Positions 1 through 9,824 of a stretch of 64,000 nucleotides of DNA are shown piece after piece (position 1 is the stretch's first letter; each line of letters opens with the position of its first letter). The position numbers and the translations under genes were made by a program. The notes below the pieces were generated by a model. It was not told the DNA's origin. It made no database searches and was given only the letters and a program-made list of their open reading frames with translations. The DNA comes from an uncultured Pelagibacteraceae bacterium (GTDB lineage: Bacteria; Pseudomonadota; Alphaproteobacteria; Pelagibacterales; Pelagibacteraceae). The DNA is taken from NCBI GenBank assembly GCA_902633335.1, contig CACPFY010000004.1, positions 1-64,000 of the forward strand, given 5' to 3'.

Positions 1-580
1 CTTGACTTCCTCCTAATACTAAAATGTTTAAATAATTACTTGTTTCAAGATCATATGATTTTGAAAAATTAAGTATATTTTCTCTTATAATATTTCCTAC
101 TACTATAGTTCTATTTTTATATTTAGCATTTATTCCTTGAATATCTTTGTATGTAACAAAAATTCTTTTAGAAAAAGGAGCTAAAAATCTATTTGCCTTA
201 CCAATCAACAAGTTATTTTCATATATAATAATTGGTATTCTTAAAAGTAATCCAGCCAAACATATAGGAAAAGATGCATAGCCTCCCATCCCAAAAATAA
301 ATTTTGGTTTATTTTTGAGCAGAATAATTAAAGATTTAAAAATAGAACGCAATATCTTTAAAATAGAAATAATTTTTTTCCCGCTATTTAATGGAGAGCT
401 ATCGATTAAAATTGTTTTTTGCATGTTTTTTTTATCGATAAATTTTAATCCTCTTAAATCAGTTGTTAAAATTGACACAAACCCAATTTTATTGAGATAC
501 TCCATTAAACTAATAGCAGGAAAAATATGTCCACCAGTACCTCCCGCTGCAATAATAATATGTTTATTATCTTTATTCAT
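1..580 (-). CDS. murG: MurG, lipid II-forming GlcNAc transferase (partial, C-terminus off the window)
   Basis: Transfers GlcNAc from UDP-GlcNAc to lipid I on the inner face of the membrane, making lipid II. The first 193 residues are present and read without interruption. They show the GT-B N-terminal signature GGTGGHIFPA near residue 13, the GMGGYASFP loop, and the start of the C-terminal domain (ILVLGGSQ) at the window edge. The ATG start overlaps the end of ftsW by 8 bases, as in other tightly coupled division clusters. MurC, MurB, Ddl and FtsQ/FtsA would be expected further downstream, outside the window. Confidence 0.95.
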   Translation of the reverse strand, partial: MNKDNKHIIIAAGGTGGHIFPAISLMEYLNKIGFVSILTTDLRGLKFIDKKNMQKTILIDSSPLNSGKKIISILKILRSIFKSLIILLKNKPKFIFGMGGYASFPICLAGLLLRIPIIIYENNLLIGKANRFLAPFSKRIFVTYKDIQGINAKYKNRTIVVGNIIRENILNFSKSYDLETSNYLNILVLGGSQ

Positions 581-1700
581 TATCAAATCTATTCTTTGTT
601 AAATTTAAAATCACACCAGCTAAAATTGAGCTTCCAATTAATGATGATCCACCATAACTTAAAAAAGGTAAAGTCATTCCTGTGGTTGGTAACAAACTAG
701 TATTAACTCCTACATGTATGAAAGTTTGAAAAATAAATAAAGAGGATAAACCACATAATGCAATTTTAGAATTTTCGTCAGAAGTTTTAATACAATTCTT
801 TATAATTTTATATGAAATATATAAAAAAATAGTAATAACTAAAATTGAAATTATTGAGCCAAATTCCTCTGTAATTACTGCTATTATATAATCAGTATGA
901 GCTTCCGGTACACTCTCTTTTAAAATTCCCTCGCCCATTCCTTGACCCTTAAGCCCTCCTTGTTTAATTGCAGCTAGAGCTTTATCAGTTTGGAAATTAT
1001 CTCCTTTAGTGGGATCCAAAAAGGTGGTTAATCTTTGAGCTATGTAACCAAATTTTTCAGGAAATATTATTAAAAGAGTAATTGAAAAAATCAACATTAA
1101 ACAAAATAAAATTAAAATATAACTCATCTTAATACCTGAGATAAACACTATAGACACCCAAGTTGTAATTAACAAAATTGATTGACCAATGTCCGGTTGA
1201 TTTAAAAGTAAAATGACTATTAATAACAAAATAGTTAAACTCAAAAAATAAGAATAATTTGAATTTTTTTCTTTACCTCTAGTTATTAAATTAGCAGTGA
1301 TTAATACGAAGAAAGGTTTAATTAATTCAATTGGTTGTAATCGAAAAATTATCAAATCTAGCCATCTTTTTGCTCCTTTAATTTCAACCCCAACAAAAGG
1401 GACTAAAATTAATAATATTAATGAAATAATAAAAATAGGTAAAATTGTTTTTTTTAAAAATGATATTTTTACATATGAAATAGAGAACATTACAACAATA
1501 GCTAATATGGAAAATGTTAGGTGCTTAGAAAAATAATGATAAAAATCTTTATTTAGTCTCTCACCGGCCAATGATGAGGTAGAAGAAAATGAAAAAAAAA
1601 TTCCAAGAAAAAACAAAGTCAAAAAGCTGAATAAGATATTTTTATCGATATTTCTCCAATAATCACTTGCTCTTTGAGAACTAATTAAATTTTTTAGCAT
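573..1700 (-). CDS. ftsW: FtsW, SEDS-family peptidoglycan polymerase of the divisome
   Basis: Polytopic membrane glycosyltransferase that polymerises lipid II at the septum together with FtsI. The 375-residue protein has about ten hydrophobic segments. It carries the SEDS hallmarks: GVEIKGAKRWLD in the first half, an FTYDP-like loop (FLDPTKGDNFQTDKALAAIKQGG), and the C-terminal LPTTGMTLPFLSYGGSS. The start overlaps the end of murD by 20 bases and the end overlaps murG. Length is normal for the family (RodA would look similar, but the dcw position decides for FtsW). Confidence 0.95.
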   Translation of the reverse strand: MLKNLISSQRASDYWRNIDKNILFSFLTLFFLGIFFSFSSTSSLAGERLNKDFYHYFSKHLTFSILAIVVMFSISYVKISFLKKTILPIFIISLILLILVPFVGVEIKGAKRWLDLIIFRLQPIELIKPFFVLITANLITRGKEKNSNYSYFLSLTILLLIVILLLNQPDIGQSILLITTWVSIVFISGIKMSYILILFCLMLIFSITLLIIFPEKFGYIAQRLTTFLDPTKGDNFQTDKALAAIKQGGLKGQGMGEGILKESVPEAHTDYIIAVITEEFGSIISILVITIFLYISYKIIKNCIKTSDENSKIALCGLSSLFIFQTFIHVGVNTSLLPTTGMTLPFLSYGGSSLIGSSILAGVILNLTKNRFDNE

Positions 1701-2953
1701 TATATTTTACCAAACTTTTAAATTTTTCTCCTCTTTCAACAAAATTTTTAAATTGATCATAGGAAGCACTTGCAGGACTAAATAAAATAGTTAATTTTCG
1801 TTTTTTGTCAAAAGTCCTAAATAATCGATAAATTGCTGTATTTAAATTATTGAAAGTTTCAAATTTAATTTTTTTATCAATTTGTTTAATAAAAAAATTT
1901 TTGTGATTACCTATAATATAGGCTTTTATTATTTTCTCTTTAAATTGATCAATATCAAATTTATCATTTTTTTTTGGTTGGCCTCCAGTTATCCAAATAA
2001 TATTATTATTGGATTTTAAAGCAAATTTTGTAGACTCAAAAGATGTCGCTTTAGAATCATTGATAAAAGTATGATTTCCAATTTTTAAGAAAAATTCATG
2101 TCGATGGGGTAAACCTTTAAAAGATTTTAAAGATGAAAGAAAGAATTTTTTTTTAATATTAAACAATTTTGATATAAAATAAGCGAATTTAATATTATTT
2201 GAATTTGTTTCAAGTTGAAGGTATCTGTTTTGAATATTTTTAATTTTTATTGGATTATTACTTATTAACTTTAATTTACCAAAAAAACTTTTTTTTTTCG
2301 TATATTTTTTTCAATCTTTTATCACTTAAAAAAGCGATGTCTTTTTTAGTTTGATTGTTAAAAATTTTTATTTTTGACATTATATATTTTCTTTTTGATC
2401 CATGCCAGTCCAAATGATCTTTAGAGATATTCAAAATTGCGGCGCAATATGGTTTCAAAAATTTGGAGTATTCAAGTTGAAAGGAAGAGGCTTCAATAAC
2501 ATAAATTTCATTTTTAAGAAATTTTAAATTTAAAATTGGTTTGCCTATGTTACCTGCCAATTTAGTTTTAATTTTATTCTTTTTAAAAATATGATAAATT
2601 AATGAACATGTTGTTGATTTGCCATTTGTTCCAGTAATTATGATAGATTTTTTTACATCATTTTTTAAAAAAAATAGATCGAGATCTGTTATAATCTTTT
2701 TCTTATTTTTAAATAATAATTTTTTAAATCTTGATTTTTTAATATTTATTCCTGGGCTGACTATTATATAATCTACAATATTTAAATTTACCTTAAATCT
2801 TTTTAATTTTTTATTGTTTTTAGTAAGGCGGTCATCCCAAGCTAAAATTTCATTCGCCTTATTTTTTTTTAGAAATTTTAATACTGATTTTCCTGTTATC
2901 CCTAAGCCATAAACAGCAAAGCTTTTATCTTTAAAGTTAAATGTTCTTCGCAT
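1681..2953 (-). CDS. murD: MurD, UDP-MurNAc-L-Ala:D-Glu ligase, broken by a one-base frameshift
   Basis: Cytoplasmic ATP-dependent ligase adding D-glutamate to UDP-MurNAc-L-alanine. The upstream part (225 codons from the ATG at 2953) has the N-terminal Rossmann region (VYGLGITGKS), the P-loop TGTNGKST and the KDHLDWHG motif. It runs into a stop just after a coding-strand A10 tract (2289-2298) and a T7 tract (2281-2287). One frame over, reading continues without a stop from GKLKLISNN through FINDSKATSFES and WITGGQPKK to the normal C-terminus. Removing one base from either tract gives a protein of about 423 residues, a normal MurD length. Its start shares one base with the mraY stop. Whether this is sequencing error, slippage or a true mutation cannot be decided here. 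Confidence 0.85.
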
Positions 2954-4038
2954 TATCTTAATTTAAGTGTTGCTAGACCAACTAAAGCAAGAATAATAGC
3001 GATAATCCAAAATCTTATTACAATCGTCGACTCGGGCCACCCTTTTTTTTCAAAATGATGGTGGATAGGAGCCATCATAAAGACTCTTTTCCCTGTTAAC
3101 TTAAAGGATATTACTTGAATAATTACTGAAACAGTTTCTAAAACAAATAATCCTCCAATTATAGCGAGAACAATTTCATGTTTAACAATAATTGCTACTG
3201 CCGCTAAAGAACCCCCTAAAGACAAGGATCCTGTATCTCCCATGAAAATTTTTGCAGGAGGTGCGTTGTACCAAAGAAAACCAAGACATGATCCTACAAT
3301 CGCTCCACAAAAAATTGCGGTTTCACCTACCCCTTGAATATATTGAATTTGTAAATATTCAGAAAAAATTATATTTCCAACTACATAACCTATGAAAGTA
3401 AAAGATAAAGCTACCAACATTATTGGCACAGTGGCTAAACCATCTAATCCATCGGTTAAATTAACTGCATTAGAGGATCCAATTATTACAAATAGGCCAA
3501 AGGGTATAAAAAATATTCCAAGATCTAAAATTAAATTCTTAAAAAAAGGAAAATAAATATTATTTATATATTCATGATTTGAAAAATTTATTATAATTAA
3601 AAGTGTTATCAATCCTATAACAAATTGACCAAAAAACTTTATTTTTGAATTTAATCCGATAGAATTTCGATACTTGATTTTTAATAAATCGTCTGCAAAT
3701 CCTAAAGCTCCTAAGCTTAAAGAAATGAAGATTAATGACCAGATATAAATATTTTTAAGATCTGCCCACATAAGTGTGCTTGTTAAGATACCTATAATGA
3801 TAATAATTCCGCCCATAGTTGGTGTACCAGTTTTTTTTACTATGTGATCAATTGGTCCATCCTGTCTTATTGGTCCCGTAATATCCATTTTAGAGAAAAA
3901 TTTTATTAGAGGGCCGCCTATTAGAAAAACAATAATAAGTGAAGTCATTAAGGATAAACCAGTTCTAAAGGTAAGATATTTAAATACATTTAAAAAAGAA
4001 TATTGATCAATCAATGAAGTTAAAAATTCAAATAGCAT
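2953..4038 (-). CDS. mraY: MraY, phospho-MurNAc-pentapeptide translocase
   Basis: Integral membrane enzyme that moves phospho-MurNAc-pentapeptide onto undecaprenyl phosphate, forming lipid I. The 361-residue, roughly ten-helix protein carries the family motifs: the KKTGTPTMGG loop, FADDLLK (Mg-binding Asp pair), NAVNLTDGLDGLA, MGDTGSLSLGG and the histidine motif PIHHHFEKKGW. It starts inside the true end of murF (11-base overlap once the murF frameshift is corrected), and its TAA shares a base with the murD ATG. Confidence 0.97.
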   Translation of the reverse strand: MLFEFLTSLIDQYSFLNVFKYLTFRTGLSLMTSLIIVFLIGGPLIKFFSKMDITGPIRQDGPIDHIVKKTGTPTMGGIIIIIGILTSTLMWADLKNIYIWSLIFISLSLGALGFADDLLKIKYRNSIGLNSKIKFFGQFVIGLITLLIIINFSNHEYINNIYFPFFKNLILDLGIFFIPFGLFVIIGSSNAVNLTDGLDGLATVPIMLVALSFTFIGYVVGNIIFSEYLQIQYIQGVGETAIFCGAIVGSCLGFLWYNAPPAKIFMGDTGSLSLGGSLAAVAIIVKHEIVLAIIGGLFVLETVSVIIQVISFKLTGKRVFMMAPIHHHFEKKGWPESTIVIRFWIIAIILALVGLATLKLR

Positions 4039-6788
4039 TTATTCTCCCTTTAGTTAAATTTTTGGAAATTTGTTTTAAACCTGTGGCATTAGAACCTTTA
4101 ATCATGAGATAATCATTATTTTGTAAAATTGGAAGTATTGTTTCTTTAAAATCTGATTTGTTTTGAAGAATGTTACCACGCTTTTTTTTTATTAACATTT
4201 TTATATGTATTCATTATATGTTCCCCATGTATAAACATCTTATTTATATTTGATTGATTAATAATTGGAGATAATTTTTTGTGTAAAATTTGAGTTTTTT
4301 TTCCTAATTCCAGCATATCTCCTAACAAAATATACTTAAAATTATTATTGTTTATTTTAGATAAATTTAATATTGATTGTTTCATTGATAAAGGGTTGGC
4401 ATTGTAGCTTTCATCTACTAAATTAAAATTTAAGTTTTTATATTTAATTTTATATATCTTGCCTCTTCCCTCAGGAATTCCAATTTTTTTGATTTTATTT
4501 TTAATCTTATTAATATCTAAATTTAAAATTTCTAAAACTGCTACTGCAAACAATATATTTTTAATTAATTGCCCTTTAATTTTAAATTCATATTTTTTAT
4601 TAAAAGATTTTACAGTTAGTAATTTATAATGAAGATAGTTTTTTATCTTTTCTATTTTGATATTTGAATTATTATTATAACCCACAGAAATTACTTTTAT
4701 TTTTCTTTTTTCGGCCTTTGATTTAAAATAGTTAAAAAATTTGCTATCTCTATCAATTATAAGACTGCCTTGAGACGAAATATTGTTAATTATTTCTCCT
4801 TTAGCTTTTGCTATATGATTTAAATTTTTAAAATTTTCTATATGCGCCTCTGCTATATTTGTAATTATTGCGATATTGGGTTTGACAACTTTAGAAAGGT
4901 TATTAATCTCTCCCTTTTTACTCATACCAATTTCAAAAACTCCATATTTATGTTCTTGCTCAAGATTACAAAGACTGAGTGGAACCCCATAATAATTATT
5001 AAATGATCTAGGAGAAAAGTAAGTTTCGCCAAAATTTTTAAGTAAATTTCCTATCATTTCTTTTACGGTTGTTTTGCCTGAGCTGCCTGTAACAGCAATA
5101 ATCTTTCCATTTGTATAATTTCTTTTTAAAATAGCTAATTTATTAAGAAATTTGAAAGTGTTAGAAACTTTTATAATTTTATTTTTTGGAATTTTATCAA
5201 ATTTTTTCGATGCTACACAATAAGAAGCTCCTTTTAAAAAAGATTCTCTCAAATAATTATGCCCATCGTTATTTTTTCCTTTAATTGCTACAAATAAATT
5301 TCCTCTTTTAACTGATTTGGAGTCTATAGATACTCCAAGAAAACTTTTATTTAACTTTGACTTTATTACTTTATTTATTAAAAAATTATTTTGTTGTCTG
5401 TTAATCTTTTTTTTTGAATTGTTTTTTTTAATCTTTATATTTTTTACTATTCCAAAATCTGATATTTTAATTTTCTTTTTTCCATAATCTTGAAATTCTT
5501 CATGTCCCTTACCAGCAATTAAAATTATTTCATTTGATCTAGATTGTTTTATAGCTGATCGTATTGCAAAAGTTCTATTAGGTATTTCAAAAACCTTTTT
5601 CTTTTTAATATTTTTAATAATTGCTTTTCTTATATTTTTTGGATTTTCTTCTCTCGGATTATCATCAGTAACAAATATTTTATGACACAATTTATCTACA
5701 ATCTTTCCCATCTTTGCTCTTTTTCCTTTGTCTCTCTCTCCGCCACAACCAAAAACAATTGTTATATCTTTTTCATATTGCTCTCTTAAAGAAGTTATTG
5801 CAGTTTTAATCGCATCAGGAGTATGTGCAAAATCTATAAAAACTTTTGTTTGATCTGGAAATTCTCTTGCTAACTCTAATCTTCCTTTAACGCTTTTTAA
5901 TTTATTTATACATCTAGAAATATTTTTTTTGCTTAACCCTAGAATTTCACATGCTTTAATAGCCATCATTAAATTTTTCTTTTGAAAACTTCCAATAGGT
6001 GTGAAACTTTCAACATTATAATCCTTTTCTAAAAAGTTTATTAATTTCTTTTTTAATCCTTTTTTTTCTGCAATATTTTTTATCTTTTTATATTGTGGAA
6101 TAGATTTATCTGTAATTATAAAACTATTTTTTTTTAATAATTTTCTAAATAGAATTAACTTAGCATTTAAGTACTTTCTCATTGATTTATGATAATCTAT
6201 ATGATCTTGACTTAAATTTGTAAAAATTCCTGCCTTAAGTTTTATCCCTTCCAACCTGCCTTGAATTAGACCATGACTAGATGCCTCTAATAATACATTG
6301 TCAATTTTTTTTTCTTTAAGTTCGTGAAGTTCTTTATGTAAACTTATTGAGTCAGGACTAGTAAGATTTATTTTTTTTATTTTTTTTGTTTTTACCCCTA
6401 GAGTTCCTATTGTAGCTACTGACATACCATTTAAAGTTAATATTTGATGGAAAAAATCTGCTACAGAACTTTTTCCATTAGTTCCAGTAACTGCAATAAT
6501 GTTTTTTGGTTTTTTAGCATAAAACTTGGAACAAATTTTTCCTAAATATTCTCTAACATTATTTACTTTGATAATTTTTGATTTTTCTTTAATTTCTTTT
6601 GAGGAAACAATCGCGCATGCTCCTTTTTTCAAAGCCTGTCTTATAAACTTTTCACCATTTGTTTTTGAACCCTTTAAAGCAAAAAATAGATCACCCTTTT
6701 TTATCTTTCTTGTGTCAGATGACAGTCCTTTTACATAAATATTAGATAATTTATACGGGCAATTTTTAATTAGTTTTTTTAACAACAT
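4028..6788 (-). CDS. murE-murF: Bifunctional MurE-MurF fusion; MurF end shifted out of frame by a homopolymer indel
   Basis: Adds meso-diaminopimelate (MurE) and then D-Ala-D-Ala (MurF) to the cell-wall precursor. Residues 1-450 are MurE: P-loop TGTNGKSS at about 101-108 and the DAP-selecting DDNPR at 375-379. A Lys/Asn-rich linker of about 20 residues follows. MurF starts near residue 470 (GVSIDSKSVKRG) with P-loop TGSSGKTT near 567-574. No ATG, GTG or TTG lies in frame across the linker, so the fusion is not a start-calling artefact. The uninterrupted frame stops at 4173, after an A9 tract (4182-4190). One frame over, the sequence continues with the typical MurF tail (DYLMIKGSNATGLKQI) to a TGA at 4028-4030, giving about 919 residues with one A removed. 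Confidence 0.88.
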
Positions 6789-8493
6789 GATGATTTAGAA
6801 CTTCTTTATTATTTATGGCTAAAATAGGTCCAATTTTTTCTATAATTTTGCCTGACGAATAAACTGCGTTCCAACCCGCTTCGTTTCGTGTGCCTTTAAT
6901 TTTAAGGCCTCTATAATTATAGATAAGATTTTTTGCTACCTTAGGATCATCTAACATTACTAAAAGAACATATTTTTTATCAGATACTGTAAAAAATGAT
7001 ATAAATGAGTTTATATTTTTATTTTTGTCATCATAATATTGAGATGTTCCGGTCTTTCCAGATACGTTATAACCGTAAATATCTGCCAAACTAGCTGTTC
7101 CCTTTTCATCTGTTACGACTTTTCTTAATATATTTTTTATCTTAAGACTTGTCTCTTCAGAAATAATTCTTTTAAGTCTCAAATTATTATTTTTATCTTT
7201 TTCTAAGGTTGGTGATATGAGTTTTCCCCCATTAATTAAAGTAGCATAAGCTGCAGTTGCCTGAAGAGGTGTCGTAGTAATACCATGGCCAAATGAAACT
7301 GTTTCGAGTTTACATTTATTCCAATTAAAAGGTATTGGGCTACCTATTTCATCTAATTCAAATTTTGGACTTTTAAACAGGTTCAATTGTTTTAGAAATT
7401 TTTTAAATTTTTCTTCCCCAATTCTTTTAGCTATTTTTACTGTGCCAATATTTGAGGATTGAATAAGTATATCTTCAACACTCATTGACTCAGGAAATTG
7501 TTTAATATCTGAAATTTTATGTATTGAACATTTCATATTCCTTGTAATATTCTCTATAATTGTTTCAGTATCCACTATTCCCTCTTCCAGAGCTAAAGCC
7601 ACTGTAAAAGTTTTAAATATTGAACCCAACTCAAAAACACCTTTGGTAATTTTATTCATGAGTGCTTTATCGTTTAAATCTCTTCTTTTATTAATATTAA
7701 AATCAGGTAAAGAAACTAGTGATAAGACTTCACCATTGTTAGCATTCATTAGTAAAGAAGCTGCTCCTGCAGCCTCAAAGATTTTTAATGAGGCTTCAAG
7801 TTCACTTTTGATGAGATATTGAATATTAGTATCTAATGACAGCTGCAACGGTTTATTAAATTTATTTTTATCTCTCAGGAAATTGTCGTAATAATTTTCA
7901 ACACCAGATATACCAAAATTATCGTAATCAGTTTGACCTATGATATGGCTATAAAGATTTGAATGAGGATATACTCTAGTTTGAAAAGGTTCAAATATGA
8001 TACCTTTTTCTCCTAGTTTCCATAATTTTTCTTTTTCTGTTTCATTCAATCTTTTTTTTAAATAAAAGTATTTTTTCTGATTCAAATTTTTAATTAAGTT
8101 ATCACTATCCGTTTCAGGTAAAGCTAGCTTGACTTTAACAAGAAACTTTTTTTTATCTTTTATAAAGCTTGGCTTTACCGCGGCGTGATAAGCAGTAATA
8201 TTCCTTGATAATAAAACGCCATTTCTATCAACAATGTCATTTCTTATAGGATTAAAATTATACTTATAATTTTTACTTTCTTTCAAATTAAAATTTTGAA
8301 AAGAAATAAATACTATTTTTAAAGAAAAAATTAAGATTAATGAAAAAAATGAAAAAAAAAGAATATACACTCTATCTTCGTTGATTGTAGAATTTTTTTC
8401 TTTTTTAAATTTTTGGTTTGTACTTAAATAATCTTCAAAGAAAAAGCTACGTTGATTAGTATTGAAGTTATTTTTTATTTTTTTTCTCTTCAT
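6766..8493 (-). CDS. ftsI: FtsI (PBP3), septal peptidoglycan transpeptidase
   Basis: Class B penicillin-binding protein that cross-links septal peptidoglycan. One N-terminal membrane helix (about residues 42-65) is preceded by a basic cytoplasmic tail of 40 residues. The non-catalytic domain follows, then a transpeptidase domain with the serine active site SIFK at 291-294, SSN at 346-348 and KTGT at 480-483. The 575-residue length is normal. It overlaps murE by 23 bases and ftsL by 26 bases. Confidence 0.96.
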   Translation of the reverse strand: MKRKKIKNNFNTNQRSFFFEDYLSTNQKFKKEKNSTINEDRVYILFFSFFSLILIFSLKIVFISFQNFNLKESKNYKYNFNPIRNDIVDRNGVLLSRNITAYHAAVKPSFIKDKKKFLVKVKLALPETDSDNLIKNLNQKKYFYLKKRLNETEKEKLWKLGEKGIIFEPFQTRVYPHSNLYSHIIGQTDYDNFGISGVENYYDNFLRDKNKFNKPLQLSLDTNIQYLIKSELEASLKIFEAAGAASLLMNANNGEVLSLVSLPDFNINKRRDLNDKALMNKITKGVFELGSIFKTFTVALALEEGIVDTETIIENITRNMKCSIHKISDIKQFPESMSVEDILIQSSNIGTVKIAKRIGEEKFKKFLKQLNLFKSPKFELDEIGSPIPFNWNKCKLETVSFGHGITTTPLQATAAYATLINGGKLISPTLEKDKNNNLRLKRIISEETSLKIKNILRKVVTDEKGTASLADIYGYNVSGKTGTSQYYDDKNKNINSFISFFTVSDKKYVLLVMLDDPKVAKNLIYNYRGLKIKGTRNEAGWNAVYSSGKIIEKIGPILAINNKEVLNHHVVKKTN

Positions 8494-8803
8494 AAATTAT
8501 TTTTTTTGAAATTTTTTTTTGACTTGAAATAAAGTCGTAATAGTCTAAATAAATTTTAGAAATTCCCATATGTTGGTATTTATCACTTGTTAAAAAAGAT
8601 ATTTTTTCTTGAAGTATTTTTGGTGATGTTAAATAATAAAAATCCAATTGGCTTTCATAAAGTTCTTTTTCTAGATTAAATACTTCCTTTTCGTATAAAG
8701 TTATATTTTTTTCGATAATTCTTGTTTTGTTTTTAATAATTGAAGTGCAAAATAATAAAAAAGAAAAAACTAATATTGATATTGTAAATTTTGTGTTAGG
8801 CAA
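8468..8803 (-). CDS. ftsL: FtsL-like divisome protein
   Basis: Small bitopic protein of 111 residues with one N-terminal membrane helix (ISILVFSFLLFCTSI) followed by a heptad-like periplasmic stretch. That architecture fits FtsL, which scaffolds FtsB/FtsQ and activates FtsWI. Sequence conservation in this family is poor, so the call rests mainly on position between rsmH and ftsI and on topology. It overlaps both neighbours. Confidence 0.8.
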   Translation of the reverse strand: MPNTKFTISILVFSFLLFCTSIIKNKTRIIEKNITLYEKEVFNLEKELYESQLDFYYLTSPKILQEKISFLTSDKYQHMGISKIYLDYYDFISSQKKISKKIIYEEKKNKK

Positions 8804-9803
8804 TTCGTTTCTCCAAATCAGTGAGATACTTAAATCTGTTTCTAAGTTTTATTGGATCCACAAACTCATCGGAACTTCTAATTGCAACTCGCAATTTTGC
8901 TGACCTTGATCGTGGGTTTATTTTTACTTCTCTTGATGTTGCTGTAATTATTTTATTTTTATAATTGTCAAACAAACATAAATTTTCATTATTCTCAGGC
9001 AAATATTTATTTGATCTTGAATGATTTTTTGAAAAATTTTTAAAATAAAACTTAACAATTTTATCTTCAATTGAATGAAAGGTTACTATAACAAGTTTAC
9101 CTCCAGGTTTAAGAATTTTTGTTGCTTTAATTATTCCATCAATTAGTTCTGTGATTTCTTTATTCACAAACATTCGTATAGCTTGAAATGTTTTTGTACT
9201 TTCATCAATTTTATTTTTATAATTTTTTTTTTTGGAATTTTTAATAATCTTAACTAGTTCATCGGTAGTATTAATTGGTTTTTTAGATCTTTCCTTGACG
9301 ATATTATTAGATATCTTTGAGGCTTCCTCTTCCTCCCCAAAGTTTTTAATTATATCTTTCAAATCTTTAGAGCTATAAGAATTTAATACTTTTTTTGCAG
9401 ACAGATCTGTTTGTCCCATGGACATATCTAGCTCTTTTTTAGATTTAAAAGAAAACCCTCTAGATAAATCGTCTAATTGAATGGAAGATAAACCTAAATC
9501 AAAAATTACGGCATCAAATTTTATTTTTGTTACAAAGTCTAATTGACTAAATTTTTTATTATGGAATATAAATCTGGTCTTAAACTTGTCTTTTAATTTT
9601 TCAGCTAATTTAGTTACGTATGTATCTCTATCTAATGCTACAACTTTTGTTTCTTTGAATTTAAGTAATTCTCTTGAATAACCACCCCCTCCAAAAGTGC
9701 AATCCATAAAAATTTCACCTTTTTTGGGATTGCAAACTTTTAAAACCTCATCGATCATCACCGGAAGATGCTTGCCTTCCAGTGATGTGTGGGGTGATTT
9801 CAT
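8796..9803 (-). CDS. rsmH: RsmH, 16S rRNA m4C1402 N4-methyltransferase
   Basis: SAM-dependent enzyme that methylates N4 of C1402 in 16S rRNA. The 335-residue protein shows HLPVMIDEVL at the N-terminus, the SAM-binding loop DCTFGGGGYS, DLGLSSIQLDD, a RGFSF segment and the C-terminal VTFHSIEDKIVK and PRSRSAKLR motifs typical of MraW/RsmH. It directly follows ftsZ (21 bases) and overlaps ftsL by 8 bases. Confidence 0.97.
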   Translation of the reverse strand: MKSPHTSLEGKHLPVMIDEVLKVCNPKKGEIFMDCTFGGGGYSRELLKFKETKVVALDRDTYVTKLAEKLKDKFKTRFIFHNKKFSQLDFVTKIKFDAVIFDLGLSSIQLDDLSRGFSFKSKKELDMSMGQTDLSAKKVLNSYSSKDLKDIIKNFGEEEEASKISNNIVKERSKKPINTTDELVKIIKNSKKKNYKNKIDESTKTFQAIRMFVNKEITELIDGIIKATKILKPGGKLVIVTFHSIEDKIVKFYFKNFSKNHSRSNKYLPENNENLCLFDNYKNKIITATSREVKINPRSRSAKLRVAIRSSDEFVDPIKLRNRFKYLTDLEKRIA

Positions 9804-9824
9804 TATTATTAATCAAAATTTCCA

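Noticed and set aside
315-602. 95-codon plus-strand frame at the window start
   Set aside because: Lies antisense to murG, which reads cleanly with all family motifs.
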